Part shown: positions 18,460-27,425 of the stretch, one piece after another
Numbering within the stretch: position 1 is the first letter of the stretch
Layout of the letters: each line of letters starts with the position of its first letter
Source of the DNA: Flavobacterium sediminilitoris
Lineage (GTDB): Bacteria > Bacteroidota > Bacteroidia > Flavobacteriales > Flavobacteriaceae
Direction: 5' to 3'
Assembly: GCF_023008245.1 (NCBI RefSeq)
Contig: NZ_CP090145.1
Coordinates: forward strand, 1,922,001 to 1,986,000
Length of the DNA: 64,000 nucleotides
Made by a program: the position numbers and the translations under genes
Notes under the pieces: model-generated
The model's input: the letters and a program-made list of their open reading frames with translations, nothing else
The model's database searches: none
What the model was told of the DNA's origin: nothing

Positions 18460-20019
18460 ATGGCAGGAGGAAAATTAACCCCTAGACAGAAGATGATTAA
18501 CCTAATGTATTTGGTTTTCATCGCAATGTTGGCATTGAATATGTCAAAAGAAGTATTAACAGCATTTGGATTAATGAATGAAAAATTCACTTCTTCTAAT
18601 GAATCAGCAACACAGTCTAATGAGAAATTATTATCTGTTCTTGATCAAAAGGCAAGTGAAGATGCTTCGAAATTTGCTGGTCCAAATAAGATGGCAAATG
18701 AAGTTTCTAAAATTTCAAATGATTTCTATGCATATCTTGAAACTTTAAAAAAAGATATAAATAGTAAATTTGAAGTTGATCCAAAAACAGGAAATCTTCC
18801 TTTTGAGGCAATGGATAAAAGTACAATTGATGAAGAGTGGTTTAAAGGTGATGGTTATTCTCCAAAAGGGACTGAAATTGTAGCTAAATTTGAAGCTTAT
18901 ATTAATTCAATGAAAAAAGTTTTTGGTTCTGATGTTAAGTATCAACCAATAATCAAAGAAATTGAGAATAAGTTTTCTACAAAAGATGTAAAAGATAGAG
19001 AAGGTGTTAAGAAAAAATATTTAGATTATCATTTTAAAGGTTTTCCTGCAATCGCTACAGTTTCAAAATTAACTGCATTACAGAATGATGTTAAGTCAAC
19101 TGAAACAGGAGCTTATAATGTGTTTCTTGGAAATACTTTTAAAGAAGCTGCTTCTATGAAGAATTATCAAGGTATTGTTATCTTAGATAAAAGTGCATTT
19201 TTTGCAGGTGAAGCTGTAAAAGGTAAAATTGTATTAGGTAAATATGATAACAAAACAGTACCTTCTTCAGTTGTTGTTAATGGAACTGAATTAGATTTAG
19301 CTACTGCAATGGAAAATGGAGCTGCTAATTTTAGTATTCCTTCTGGGAATATTGGTGAACATAAAATTGAAGGTAAATTCACTTTCATGGAAGATGGTAA
19401 GCCAGTACCTGTTGATATTACTGGAAATTATGTAGTTGTTCCAAAACCAAACTCAGCTACAATTTCTGCAGATAAAATGAATGTTGTTTATCGTGGTGTT
19501 GTTAACCCAATGACAATTTCTTTTGCAGGAATTTCAGATGATAAAGTTTCAGCTTCTGCTCCTGGTTTATCAAAAGGTTCAGGTGTTGGAAAATATAATA
19601 TGAGTCCAGGTCAAGGAAGAGAAGTTACTATCAATGTTACAGGAAAGTTACCTGATGGAACTCCAGTTTCAGATAAGAAAACTTTTCGTATTAAAGGTAT
19701 TCCAGGTCCTTTAGGAACTGTTAGAGGTGAATATGCAGCTACAGGTGCTAAAAGTAATCTTGAAGTATGTACTGTAGGAGCAAAATTAGAAGATTTTGAT
19801 TTTGAAGTTGGTCTAAATGTTACTGGATTTACAATTAAAGTTCCAGGTCAGCCAACAGTTAAAGTTTCTGGAAATAGAATGGACGGTAGAGCAAAAGCTG
19901 CTATCGCAAAAGCACAACGTGGAGATATGGTTATTATTAACAATATTGAAACAAGTTTAGTTGGCGCAAGTGGGTATAAATTACCTAAAACGGCTCCATG
20001 TACGTATGAAATAAAATAA
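18460..20019 (+). CDS. gldM: Gliding motility/T9SS motor protein GldM
   Basis: 519 residues. A single N-terminal helix (MINLMYLVFIAMLALNMSKE) anchors it in the inner membrane; the remainder is periplasmic with a helical D1 domain followed by Ig-like beta domains (for example PKPNSATISADKMNVVYRG and GKLPDGTPVSDKKTFRIKG). The GldM dimer rotates within GldL and reaches across the periplasm to the GldKN ring, transmitting energy for T9SS export and gliding. Confidence 0.98.
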   Translation: MAGGKLTPRQKMINLMYLVFIAMLALNMSKEVLTAFGLMNEKFTSSNESATQSNEKLLSVLDQKASEDASKFAGPNKMANEVSKISNDFYAYLETLKKDINSKFEVDPKTGNLPFEAMDKSTIDEEWFKGDGYSPKGTEIVAKFEAYINSMKKVFGSDVKYQPIIKEIENKFSTKDVKDREGVKKKYLDYHFKGFPAIATVSKLTALQNDVKSTETGAYNVFLGNTFKEAASMKNYQGIVILDKSAFFAGEAVKGKIVLGKYDNKTVPSSVVVNGTELDLATAMENGAANFSIPSGNIGEHKIEGKFTFMEDGKPVPVDITGNYVVVPKPNSATISADKMNVVYRGVVNPMTISFAGISDDKVSASAPGLSKGSGVGKYNMSPGQGREVTINVTGKLPDGTPVSDKKTFRIKGIPGPLGTVRGEYAATGAKSNLEVCTVGAKLEDFDFEVGLNVTGFTIKVPGQPTVKVSGNRMDGRAKAAIAKAQRGDMVIINNIETSLVGASGYKLPKTAPCTYEIK

Positions 20020-20063
20020 TTATTACTTTTTTGAGTTTATATATAAACTAAATAGAATAAAAA

Positions 20064-20957
20064 ATGAATTGGAGAAAACTTATATTAGTAGTTGCATTAG
20101 GTTTAGGTTCAACTTATACTTTTGCACAGTCTAATCTTTTAAACGCAAAAACTCCTGATCAAATAGGAGAAAAAACAGAAGCTGAATTAATAGCTGATAA
20201 TGATAAACCTCTTCCTTACGGATATGTTATGGATAGGGATATCCTTATGGGGAAACGTGTATGGGAATATATCGATTTAGATGAAAGAGTTAATTTTCCT
20301 TTATATTTTCCTGTAGAAGGAGATGTTATGTCAACTAAAGAGAGACAACCTCTTTATAACGTTTTAATTAATGGTATAAAAGATGGTAGAATTACTGAAG
20401 TTTATAGTGATAGTTATTTTCAAGATAAGAAAACGCTTTCAGACATAGAATCTTCTTTAGTTTTAATCGATACTTCTGATGTTGGTAGAGAGTATTATAA
20501 CGCAGGTGAAGCAATTCCTGAAGAGTATATTACAAAAACACTTATTGAAGCGTATCATGTTGATGCATATAAAACTGTAGGATATTGGTATTTTGATAAA
20601 CGTCAAGGTGAATTGAAATATCGTATGTTAGGAATTTGTCCTGTTGTACCAGATGTGTACACAATGAATTCTGAAGAAAAAGATTATATTGAATTATTTT
20701 GGGTATATTTCCCTGCTTCAAGAGATGTCTTACACGAAGCAAAATCTTTTAACAATAAGAATTCTGCAATGCCATTTTCTTTTGATCATTTGCTAAATTC
20801 AAGAAGATTTACAAGTGTTATTTATCTTGAAGAAAATGTTTACGGAGATCGTAAGATTAAAGATTACATGAAAGAAAATGCACAAATGCAATTGTTAGAG
20901 TCAGAGCGTGTTAAAGATAAAATACGCGATTTTGAACAAGATATGTGGAATTATTAA
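20064..20957 (+). CDS. gldN: Gliding motility/T9SS ring protein GldN
   Basis: 297 residues with a signal peptide (LILVVALGLGSTYTFAQ). Characteristic stretches are MDRDILMGKRVWEYIDLDERVNFPL (read here as MDRDILMGKRVWEYID followed by LDERVNFPLYFPVEG), and YWYFDKRQGELKYRMLGICPV near 180-200. GldN binds GldK in the periplasmic ring of the T9SS. It is the last gene of the operon: a hairpin terminator begins 22 bp after its stop. Confidence 0.98.
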   Translation: MNWRKLILVVALGLGSTYTFAQSNLLNAKTPDQIGEKTEAELIADNDKPLPYGYVMDRDILMGKRVWEYIDLDERVNFPLYFPVEGDVMSTKERQPLYNVLINGIKDGRITEVYSDSYFQDKKTLSDIESSLVLIDTSDVGREYYNAGEAIPEEYITKTLIEAYHVDAYKTVGYWYFDKRQGELKYRMLGICPVVPDVYTMNSEEKDYIELFWVYFPASRDVLHEAKSFNNKNSAMPFSFDHLLNSRRFTSVIYLEENVYGDRKIKDYMKENAQMQLLESERVKDKIRDFEQDMWNY

Positions 20958-20979
20958 TATAAATTTTCTCCAATTTAAT

Positions 20980-21014
20980 ATAAACTCTTATCATTTATTT
21001 GATAAGAGTTTATT
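20980..21014 (+). terminator. Terminator of the gldKLMN operon
   Basis: ATAAACTCTTATCA and TGATAAGAGTTTAT form a perfect 14-bp stem with a 6-nt loop. The stem ends where the promoter element of the next gene begins (21015-21022), a very compact junction. Confidence 0.85.
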
Positions 21015-21022
21015 TATTTTTG
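21015..21022 (+). promoter_or_regulatory. -7 element (TATTTTTG) of the FAD oxidoreductase gene
   Basis: TATTTTTG is followed by CACT and then the ATG at 21027. As at 797-809 the spacing TTTG-N4-ATG places the expected start of transcription at or beside the start codon. Confidence 0.55.
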
Positions 21023-21026
21023 CACT

Positions 21027-22082
21027 ATGATAGACTTAGATTATATTATTGTTGGTTCAGGAATAGCAGGAGTTTGTTTCTCAGAATTTGCATTAAAGAA
21101 TGAGAAAAAAATTGTGGTATTTGAAAATGAATCTCAGCCTTCTTCTAGAGTTGCTGCTGGATTGTACAATCCAGTTGTCTTAAAGAGATTTAGTGAAGTT
21201 TGGAAAGCCAAAGAACAGTTAGAATTAGCTATGCTGTTCTATACTAAAATTGAACAAAACCTTTCAGCTAAAATAAATTTTAAGGTTCCAATATATAGAA
21301 AGTTAGCATCTATTGAAGAACAGAATAATTGGTTTCAAGCTGCTGATAAACCTAATTTATCTTCATTTTTATCTACCTCTATATTATCTAATTCGTTTCA
21401 ATATGTTAATGCTCCTCTTGGTTATGGAGAAGTTCTTAATACAGGATATGTAGATATTAAATTATTAGTTTCTAGATATGCTGCTTTTTTAGAAGAAAAA
21501 AGAATACTTATCAAGGAATCATTTGATTATTCTAAAATTAAGTTTTTAGATAATGAAGTAGTATACAATCAGTATAAAACAAAACATATTATTTTTGCTG
21601 AAGGCTTTGGTATGCATTCAAATCCATTTTTTAATGAATTGCCATTAGATGGTACGAAGGGAGAACTTTTGTTGATTAAAGCAAAAGATTTGAAAGTTGA
21701 TGTAACTATAAAATCAAGTGTTTTTATTTTGCCAATAGGGAATGATTTTTATAAGGTTGGGGCTACTTATGATTGGGTGGATAAAACGAATCTTCCAACC
21801 AAAGAAGGTAAAGATGAGCTTATTGAAAAATTAGAAGAAGTTATTAATTGTGAGTATGAAATTATTGAGCATTTAGCAGGTGTTCGTCCTACAGTCAAAG
21901 ATAGAAGGCCATTAGTAGGAACTCATTTTGAAAACAAAAACCTTCATGTTTTAAATGGTTTAGGGACAAGAGGTGTTATGCTAGGACCATTTTTGGCAAA
22001 GCAACTTTTTGATAACATTGAAAATAATAAGCCATTAGAGAAAGAAATAGACGTAGATCGCTTTTATAAAAAAAGGGGTTAA
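21027..22082 (+). CDS. FAD-dependent oxidoreductase (DadA/glycine-oxidase-like)
   Basis: 351 residues. The N-terminal FAD-binding motif is YIIVGSGIAGVCFSEFAL (GxGxxG at 9-14), followed by VVFENESQPSSRVAAG. The C-terminal flavin contact is HLAGVRPTVKDRRPLVGTH and NGLGTRGVMLGPFLA, typical of the D-amino-acid dehydrogenase/glycine oxidase (DAO) family. The substrate cannot be assigned. The gene stands alone between the gld operon and the convergent DUF983 gene. Confidence 0.85.
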   Translation: MIDLDYIIVGSGIAGVCFSEFALKNEKKIVVFENESQPSSRVAAGLYNPVVLKRFSEVWKAKEQLELAMLFYTKIEQNLSAKINFKVPIYRKLASIEEQNNWFQAADKPNLSSFLSTSILSNSFQYVNAPLGYGEVLNTGYVDIKLLVSRYAAFLEEKRILIKESFDYSKIKFLDNEVVYNQYKTKHIIFAEGFGMHSNPFFNELPLDGTKGELLLIKAKDLKVDVTIKSSVFILPIGNDFYKVGATYDWVDKTNLPTKEGKDELIEKLEEVINCEYEIIEHLAGVRPTVKDRRPLVGTHFENKNLHVLNGLGTRGVMLGPFLAKQLFDNIENNKPLEKEIDVDRFYKKRG

Positions 22083-22096
22083 AAGAGGCAATCGGG

Positions 22097-22486
22097 TTAT
22101 TTCTTTTTCCAATCTTTATCATAATGTATAAAAATATTTATCCAAATATTTCTAGATAGTCTCATTATAATAGGCATGAAAACAATTAGAGTAATAATGA
22201 TTACAATAAATGAAGTTTTTAAACCTGTTCCAAAGAATAAATACGAAATAATAAAAGCAGCAACAGAAAAAGCAATACCAAGTCCGTAACTCACATACAT
22301 TGCACCATAAAAAAAGGAAGGTTCAATTTTATATTTGGTGTTACAATGACTGCATTTTTCATGCATTTTGTAAATATTCGATAAATTATAAGGATTTTTG
22401 TCTTCATACATGCTTTCTTCATGACATTTTGGACAACTTCCTGTTAAAATACTATTTAGTTTCAATCCTTTTTTTAACATTTGCAA
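22097..22486 (-). CDS. DUF983 zinc-ribbon membrane protein
   Basis: 129 residues. Two CxxC pairs form a zinc ribbon (GSCPKCHEESMY and KCSHCNTKYKIEPSFFYG), then two membrane helices (GLGIAFSVAAFIISYLFF and FIVIIITLIVFMPIIMRLS). This is the DUF983 family, function unknown. A second ATG at 22480 (MLKKG) is possible. TATCTTTG at 22504-22497 (minus) is a plausible -7 element and favours the later start. Confidence 0.85.
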   Translation of the reverse strand: MQMLKKGLKLNSILTGSCPKCHEESMYEDKNPYNLSNIYKMHEKCSHCNTKYKIEPSFFYGAMYVSYGLGIAFSVAAFIISYLFFGTGLKTSFIVIIITLIVFMPIIMRLSRNIWINIFIHYDKDWKKK

Positions 22487-22496
22487 AAAATTTATA

Positions 22497-22504
22497 CAAA
22501 GATA
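22497..22504 (-). promoter_or_regulatory. -7 element (TATCTTTG) of the DUF983 gene
   Basis: CAAAGATA on the plus strand, 10 bp upstream of the first ATG of the DUF983 gene (16 bp upstream of the second). Confidence 0.45.
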
Positions 22505-22548
22505 CTATTTACATAAAGTAAATGAGTAACAATTGTAACAAAACTACA

Positions 22549-24468
22549 ATGCTAAATATACATAATTTATCGGTTTCTTTTGGTGGTACTTATCTTTTTG
22601 AAGAAGTAACATTTCGTTTAGGTTCAGGAGACAGAGTTGGACTTGTTGGTAAAAATGGTGCAGGAAAATCAACTATGCTAAAAATTTTAGCTGGTGATTT
22701 TAAACCAGATTCAGGTGTAATTGCAACAGAAAAAGAAGTAAGAATGGGATTTCTTCGTCAAGATATTGATTTTGAAGAAGGAAGAACAGTTTTGGAAGAA
22801 GCTTATCAAGCTTTTGAAGATATTAAAAGAGCTGAGCTTAGAATAGATGAAATTAATCATCAATTAGGCACAAGAACAGATTATGAAAGTGAAAGCTATT
22901 CTGCTTTAATAGAAGAATTAAGCGATGTAACGCATCATTATGAAGTATTAGGAGGTTATAATTACGTAGGTAATACTGAAAAAATATTATTAGGGCTTGG
23001 TTTTAAAAGAGAAGATTTTGGTAATTTAACTAATACATTTTCTGGTGGATGGAGAATGCGTATTGAATTAGCTAAATTGTTGTTACAGTCTAATGATATT
23101 CTACTTTTAGATGAGCCTACAAATCACTTGGATATCGAAAGTATCATTTGGTTAGAAGGATTTTTAAGAAATTTTCAAGGTGTTGTAGTTATTGTTTCGC
23201 ATGATAAAATGTTTTTGGATAATGTTACTAATAGAACAATTGAAATTTCACTAGGTAAAGCATATGACTTCAATAAGCCGTATTCACAATATTTGGTTTT
23301 AAGAGAAGAAATTAGAGAAAAACAATTAGCCACTCAGAAAAATCAAGCTAAAAAAATTGAAGAAACAGAAAAGTTAATTGAAAAATTCAGAGCTAAAGCA
23401 TCTAAAGCTTCAATGGCACAATCTTTAATTAAAAAATTAGATAAAGTAGAACGCATTGAAGTTGATGAAGATGATAATTCGGTTATGAATATTTCATTTC
23501 CAGTTTCTCAAGTTCCAGGAAGAGTTGTAATAGAAGCTGAACATGTAACTAAAGCTTATGGTCATAAAACTATTTTAAAAGATATTTCACTTTTAGTAGA
23601 AAGAGGAAGTAAAATAGCATTTGTAGGTCAAAACGGTCAAGGAAAATCAACATTTATAAAAGCAATAGTAAACGAATTTGAATATCAAGGATCAATAAAA
23701 TTAGGCCACAATGTTCAAGTTGGATATTTTGCGCAAAATCAAGCGGAATATTTAGACGGTGAAAAAACATTGCTAGATACAATGCTTGAAGCAGCATTAG
23801 ATTCAAATAGGTCAAAAGTTCGTGATATGTTAGGATCTTTTTTGTTTAGAGGAGATGATGTGGAGAAAAAGGTTAAAGTGCTTTCAGGAGGAGAAAGAAA
23901 CCGTTTAGCGCTATGTAAATTGCTTTTACAGCCTATAAATGTGCTTTTAATGGATGAGCCAACAAATCACTTAGATATTAAATCTAAGAACGTTTTAAAG
24001 GCTGCTTTAAATAAATATGAAGGAACTTTGCTTTTAGTTTCGCATGATAGAGATTTTCTACAAGGTTTGGCGAATGTTACTTATGAATTTAAAGACCAAA
24101 AAATAAAAGAATATTTAGGTGATATTAATTTCTTTTTAGAACAGCGAAATGCTAATGATATGCGAGCTATTGAAAAGAAAGATGTTGAACCAAATAAAAA
24201 AGATTCTGCAATAATAGAGAAGAAAAATTTATCTTATGAAGAGCAAAAAAAGCAGAAATCACTTCAAAATAAATTAAGTAAAATTGAAAGCCAAATTCAA
24301 GAGTTAGAGAAAGGTATTCAAAAAGATGATAAAGAATTAGCATCTAACTATGACAAATTGATTGAAAATGCTTCATTTTTTACAGCTTATGAAAAGAAAA
24401 AGAAAGAATTAGATCAGCTACTTGAAGATTGGGAGGTAGTACAAGAAGAAATAGATGGTTTAAGCTAG
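22549..24468 (+). CDS. ABC-F family ATPase
   Basis: 639 residues from MLNIHNLSVSFGG; an in-frame ATG nine codons earlier (22522) is less likely because the ABC domain begins at once after 22549. Two ABC domains: Walker A GKNGAGKST and GQNGQGKST, signatures FSGGWRMRIELA and LSGGERNRLALC, Walker B LLLDEPTNHLDI and LLMDEPTNHLDI, with the ABC-F linker (RAKASKASMAQSLIKKLDKV) between. A C-terminal coiled coil (about 545-639) is present. No membrane domain. ABC-F proteins act on ribosomes; the subtype (Uup-like, to judge by the coiled coil) is tentative. Confidence 0.93.
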   Translation: MLNIHNLSVSFGGTYLFEEVTFRLGSGDRVGLVGKNGAGKSTMLKILAGDFKPDSGVIATEKEVRMGFLRQDIDFEEGRTVLEEAYQAFEDIKRAELRIDEINHQLGTRTDYESESYSALIEELSDVTHHYEVLGGYNYVGNTEKILLGLGFKREDFGNLTNTFSGGWRMRIELAKLLLQSNDILLLDEPTNHLDIESIIWLEGFLRNFQGVVVIVSHDKMFLDNVTNRTIEISLGKAYDFNKPYSQYLVLREEIREKQLATQKNQAKKIEETEKLIEKFRAKASKASMAQSLIKKLDKVERIEVDEDDNSVMNISFPVSQVPGRVVIEAEHVTKAYGHKTILKDISLLVERGSKIAFVGQNGQGKSTFIKAIVNEFEYQGSIKLGHNVQVGYFAQNQAEYLDGEKTLLDTMLEAALDSNRSKVRDMLGSFLFRGDDVEKKVKVLSGGERNRLALCKLLLQPINVLLMDEPTNHLDIKSKNVLKAALNKYEGTLLLVSHDRDFLQGLANVTYEFKDQKIKEYLGDINFFLEQRNANDMRAIEKKDVEPNKKDSAIIEKKNLSYEEQKKQKSLQNKLSKIESQIQELEKGIQKDDKELASNYDKLIENASFFTAYEKKKKELDQLLEDWEVVQEEIDGLS

Positions 24469-24509
24469 GCTATTAAATAAGATAGATTTGTTCAAATTTG
24501 TTTTGTAGA

Positions 24510-25655
24510 TTATTTAAATGGATGTCTTTGTTGCCAAGTGATTTCAGGTTCTAGCTTGCTAAATATTTTAGGCATTAATTTATTGATAATTTTATTAGTA
24601 TGATAAATAAAACCAGTCATTACTACTGGTTTAGCGCCTATTGAGCTTTTTATTTCGAGTGCTGTTCTTCCAAAAACAATCTTTTTGAAATTATTTTCTA
24701 TACCAAATTCTGTCATGTTGTATAACATATTTAAGTATAGCATATGCTCCTTTTGAAATGTCTCATCATAGCCTAAAAAATAAGTCTCGAGAGTTTCTTC
24801 ATTTAATAAAACAGTATGAAAACCAACTAAAAGATCATCTTTAAAATATCCGAAAAGTTTAAAACGATTCCCACATTGTTTTTTAAAATAAGAAAAGTGA
24901 TTTTTAGAAAGGAAAAAAGTATTAAAGGGAGCATTTAAAGCCACATGATAATATAAACTGTATATTCTTTCTTCATGTATAATAATTTCTTCTAAAGATA
25001 ACTCTTGTGTATTTATTTTTTCAATTTTTTTATGTGCTCTTTTATACTGATCGCGATATTTTTTGGTAAACGAACCAATGTAATTTTCTTTATTTTCCCA
25101 TTCTTTGGGTAAATTGAAAATCATATTAGGTTGAGTGTTAAATTCATAAATCGATTTAAAATCAAATTTTTTCAAATCTTGAGTAAAATCCTTATAAAAA
25201 TCTTTATATGTTACAATGTGAATTTTTGTTTTTTTCTTTTTAAAATAATGAATTAGATACTCAGTGCAATCTATTAATATTTTACTGATTAATTTAGTTT
25301 CAACTTGCTTTTTGAAAGTAAAACTATTTTCACCAGTTATCATATTATTTCCTAAAAAGAGAACATGAGAACAGAAATTCTTAAAAATAAAATTCCTTAT
25401 ATACGTTTTTAAATAATTATCTCTTTCTCCAAACGATTCAAGTTTATTTACATTTAAATACTGAGCAATTGAAACTCCTATTAATTCAGAATTTTCAAAA
25501 ACGCCAATGTAAAAGCATTCCATATTTAATGGTGCTGCATTCTGAAGAACCTGTAAGTAAGGTTTTTGTAAGAAATGATTTGATGAAGAAACAATGTCCC
25601 AGTTGCTTGGAAGAGTAGAAACTTCAGTATATATATTAAATGATATGTTTTCCAA
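24510..25655 (-). CDS. GNAT/FemAB-like acyltransferase of unknown substrate
   Basis: 381 residues, no signal peptide. N-terminal SNHFLQKPYLQVLQNAAP and FYIGVFENSELIGVSIAQYL, then YRDQYKRAHKKIEKI, LFGYFKDDLLVGFHTVLLNE and YFLGYDETFQKEHMLYLNML fit a tandem GNAT or FemAB-like acyl-transfer fold. The substrate is unknown. The start codon appears to be TTG at 25655 (no ATG is available until residue 46), and a terminator-like hairpin lies only 13-33 bp upstream of it. Confidence 0.6.
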   Translation of the reverse strand: MENISFNIYTEVSTLPSNWDIVSSSNHFLQKPYLQVLQNAAPLNMECFYIGVFENSELIGVSIAQYLNVNKLESFGERDNYLKTYIRNFIFKNFCSHVLFLGNNMITGENSFTFKKQVETKLISKILIDCTEYLIHYFKKKKTKIHIVTYKDFYKDFTQDLKKFDFKSIYEFNTQPNMIFNLPKEWENKENYIGSFTKKYRDQYKRAHKKIEKINTQELSLEEIIIHEERIYSLYYHVALNAPFNTFFLSKNHFSYFKKQCGNRFKLFGYFKDDLLVGFHTVLLNEETLETYFLGYDETFQKEHMLYLNMLYNMTEFGIENNFKKIVFGRTALEIKSSIGAKPVVMTGFIYHTNKIINKLMPKIFSKLEPEITWQQRHPFK

Positions 25656-25659
25656 TGTA

Positions 25660-25688
25660 ATAAAAATCGCCCTACAAAAATAGGACGA
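25660..25688 (-). terminator. Terminator-like hairpin between DUF1761 gene and acyltransferase gene
   Basis: On the minus strand CGTCCTA pairs with TAGGGCG (one wobble) around TTTTTG, followed by ATTTTTA. It lies 44 bp beyond the DUF1761 stop and just before the acyltransferase start, so it could end one gene or attenuate the next. Confidence 0.55.
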
Positions 25689-25731
25689 CTAAAGTATAAT
25701 TAAATGTTAAAATATAAACAAATGTAATATT

Positions 25732-26202
25732 TTATTTCCATGCGCAAATAATACCACCCATTATTGCAAGACTAACAATCCAATATCCAGCATTAACAAA
25801 AATATATTTCCATGAACGTTGTTCAAACAAAGCATTAGTTCCTAAAATAGGTAAAGCAATAAAAATACCTAAAATTGTACCATGTAAAACACCATGTTTA
25901 AAAGATCTAAACTTTCCAGCATGAGTTTTTAAAAATTCAATTACTAAAGGATCATTTTCATTTCCTCCTGCCGCCTGAATAACACCTGTTTCATGTATAA
26001 CAATTGTAGGCATTAAAAAGGCAATTAGAAAAGCAAATAAAAAGGCAAAACCAAAAATTTTAATCATATTTCCTTTTTTTGCTTGTTCTTCAGTTATTCC
26101 AGATTCTTTCATCCAAATAGTTCCAAATACTTTTGGATTATACCAAATTGCACCTAGTGCAAAAGTGCTTAAAGCAGCTACTAAAATTGCTAAAAAATTC
26201 AT
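25732..26202 (-). CDS. DUF1761 membrane protein
   Basis: 156 residues with four membrane segments. The N-terminal FLAILVAALSTFALGAIWYN followed by PKVFGTIWMKESGITEEQAK is the DUF1761 signature. Later helices are FAFLFAFLIAFLMPTIVIH, GTILGIFIALPILGTNALF and YIFVNAGYWIVSLAIMGGI. The function is unknown. It is divergent from the operator-bearing promoter at 26326-26405, with about 120 bp between its start and the first palindrome. Confidence 0.85.
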   Translation of the reverse strand: MNFLAILVAALSTFALGAIWYNPKVFGTIWMKESGITEEQAKKGNMIKIFGFAFLFAFLIAFLMPTIVIHETGVIQAAGGNENDPLVIEFLKTHAGKFRSFKHGVLHGTILGIFIALPILGTNALFEQRSWKYIFVNAGYWIVSLAIMGGIICAWK

Positions 26203-26325
26203 GATACTAGATTTTAATGATTAGTTATATCAAATATAATTAAAAAAGAAAAGCAAAATAACACTAAAAATGGTTGAGTTTTTAAGTGCTATTTTTTTAC
26301 AAAAAATCCGTTAAAAATAGAAAAG

Positions 26326-26374
26326 TACGTATTTATACGTATAAAAAACACCCAAAAATACGTATTTATACGTA
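26326..26374. promoter_or_regulatory. Tandem palindromic operators A1 and A2 (NarL-like 7-2-7 sites)
   Basis: Two identical 16-bp palindromes TACGTATTTATACGTA at 26326-26341 and 26359-26374, 33 bp apart start to start (about three helical turns, same DNA face). Each is heptamer TACGTAT, TT, inverted heptamer ATACGTA, the 7-2-7 geometry known for NarL/NarP sites (consensus TACYYMT). An identical pair with the same spacing is at 29503-29551. The natural candidate binder is the response regulator at 28806-29477; binding itself is inferred. Confidence 0.85.
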
Positions 26375-26405
26375 TTGATTTGTGTTTATATTGTGTTTAG
26401 CTTTG
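26375..26405 (+). promoter_or_regulatory. Promoter A: TTG-N20-TAGCTTTG
   Basis: TTG (26375-26377) directly follows operator A2, then 20 bp to TAGCTTTG (26398-26405). Spacing and position relative to the operator are identical to promoter B (29552-29582). Transcription should begin near 26410, giving a short leader before the ATG at 26434. Confidence 0.75.
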
Positions 26406-26433
26406 GAGAAACGTAATAGTGTTAAATTATAAA

Positions 26434-26925
26434 ATGAATTTAATTTCAATAATAAAAGAATTACAAATTAGTAAGAAAACAATATTTTTTTCTGTACTAG
26501 GACAAACATATTATTTCCTTATAGCCTTTTTTCTTTTTAAAGGAGAATTAATAGATATGCTAGATGAACGACTTTTATATGATAAACATTTCTATTATAT
26601 TTTTTGTATTAGTTTTATAATGTCATCATTTTGGTTCTTAATAAATGTGAGTATTTCTGCATTTGTATTGATGTTTCATCATTCAAATACAAAATATAAT
26701 GATAATCCATCTGGAATCTTCATTAATTCGATGTTCTGTTCAATAGGATATCTTAGCTGTTCAATGTTATTGAATTTTTTATTAGATTATGATTTTGAGT
26801 ATTTTATAATTTATTCATTTAGTTTTATCTCAATTCGTGTATTGTGGGTGATAATGAAATCTTTAATTTTAAAAAAAAATCATTTTAAATTTTACACATT
26901 GTTTACGGTTTTTTTTAAGATTTAA
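26434..26925 (+). CDS. Membrane protein of unknown function under operator-controlled promoter A
   Basis: 163 residues from ATG 26434 (MNLISIIKELQISKKTIFF); a GTG at 26419 is also in frame but would leave almost no leader. Four predicted membrane segments, for example FFSVLGQTYYFLIAFFLF, FYYIFCISFIMSSFWFLI and FINSMFCSIGYLSCSMLLNF, with short loops and a basic C terminus. I do not recognise the family. It is the first gene after the tandem TACGTA palindromes and so probably a direct target of the neighbouring two-component system. Confidence 0.6.
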   Translation: MNLISIIKELQISKKTIFFSVLGQTYYFLIAFFLFKGELIDMLDERLLYDKHFYYIFCISFIMSSFWFLINVSISAFVLMFHHSNTKYNDNPSGIFINSMFCSIGYLSCSMLLNFLLDYDFEYFIIYSFSFISIRVLWVIMKSLILKKNHFKFYTLFTVFFKI

Positions 26926-27043
26926 AAGATTATTACTTGCTTTTTAAAAAACTTAAAAAAATGTTAAAATTAATAAACTATTCTTTTAATAGCTTGTGAA
27001 AATTGAATATCTTAGTCGGGATTAATCCAAAACTTTTAAAAAT

Positions 27044-27364
27044 ATGTCGATTAGCCAAAGCTCAGGATCGGAAATTGCTTTAGATGAAGCAAAAAAATTA
27101 GTAGAAACTTTTAAATATAAGTTTCCAGAACAAATAAAAGCTTCTTTTGTAGGGTCAGAGAGTTTAAACTTAATTTTGAAGCAAGAAGGATGCATTGGAG
27201 TTCGTATTTATTACGGATATGATGCAGTTTCTGAAAGGTTAGCACCAGTCCTTGTTGGGGTTGATGAAAAAGGAGAAGATATGTCAGATGGCATTGTAAT
27301 GGATAAACTAAAACCATGTCCGCAGTATTGTGATCCAACAAGTCCGTTTTTTCTTGAAAAATAA
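27044..27364 (+). CDS. Small cytoplasmic protein of unknown function near the two-component system
   Basis: 106 residues, soluble, no signal peptide. Notable: SSGSEIALDEAKKLVETFKY, EGCIGVRIYYGYDAVSERLA, and a C-terminal pair of cysteines in KPCPQYCDPTSPFF. The pattern is unlike HesB or other Fe-S carriers that I know, and I cannot name a family. The gene lies 118 bp after the membrane protein gene and a strong terminator follows at 27371-27398. It may share promoter A or have its own. Confidence 0.65.
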   Translation: MSISQSSGSEIALDEAKKLVETFKYKFPEQIKASFVGSESLNLILKQEGCIGVRIYYGYDAVSERLAPVLVGVDEKGEDMSDGIVMDKLKPCPQYCDPTSPFFLEK

Positions 27365-27370
27365 TGGTAA

Positions 27371-27398
27371 AAAAAGAGAGTCATATGACTCTCTTTTT
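27371..27398 (+). terminator. Intrinsic terminator after the small cytoplasmic protein gene
   Basis: AAAAAGAGAGTCAT and ATGACTCTCTTTTT form a perfect 14-bp inverted repeat ending in a T run. It separates 26434-27364 from the 7TM/kinase/regulator genes. Confidence 0.85.
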
Positions 27399-27425
27399 GT
27401 GTAACTCTTCTTATGCTATAAATCT

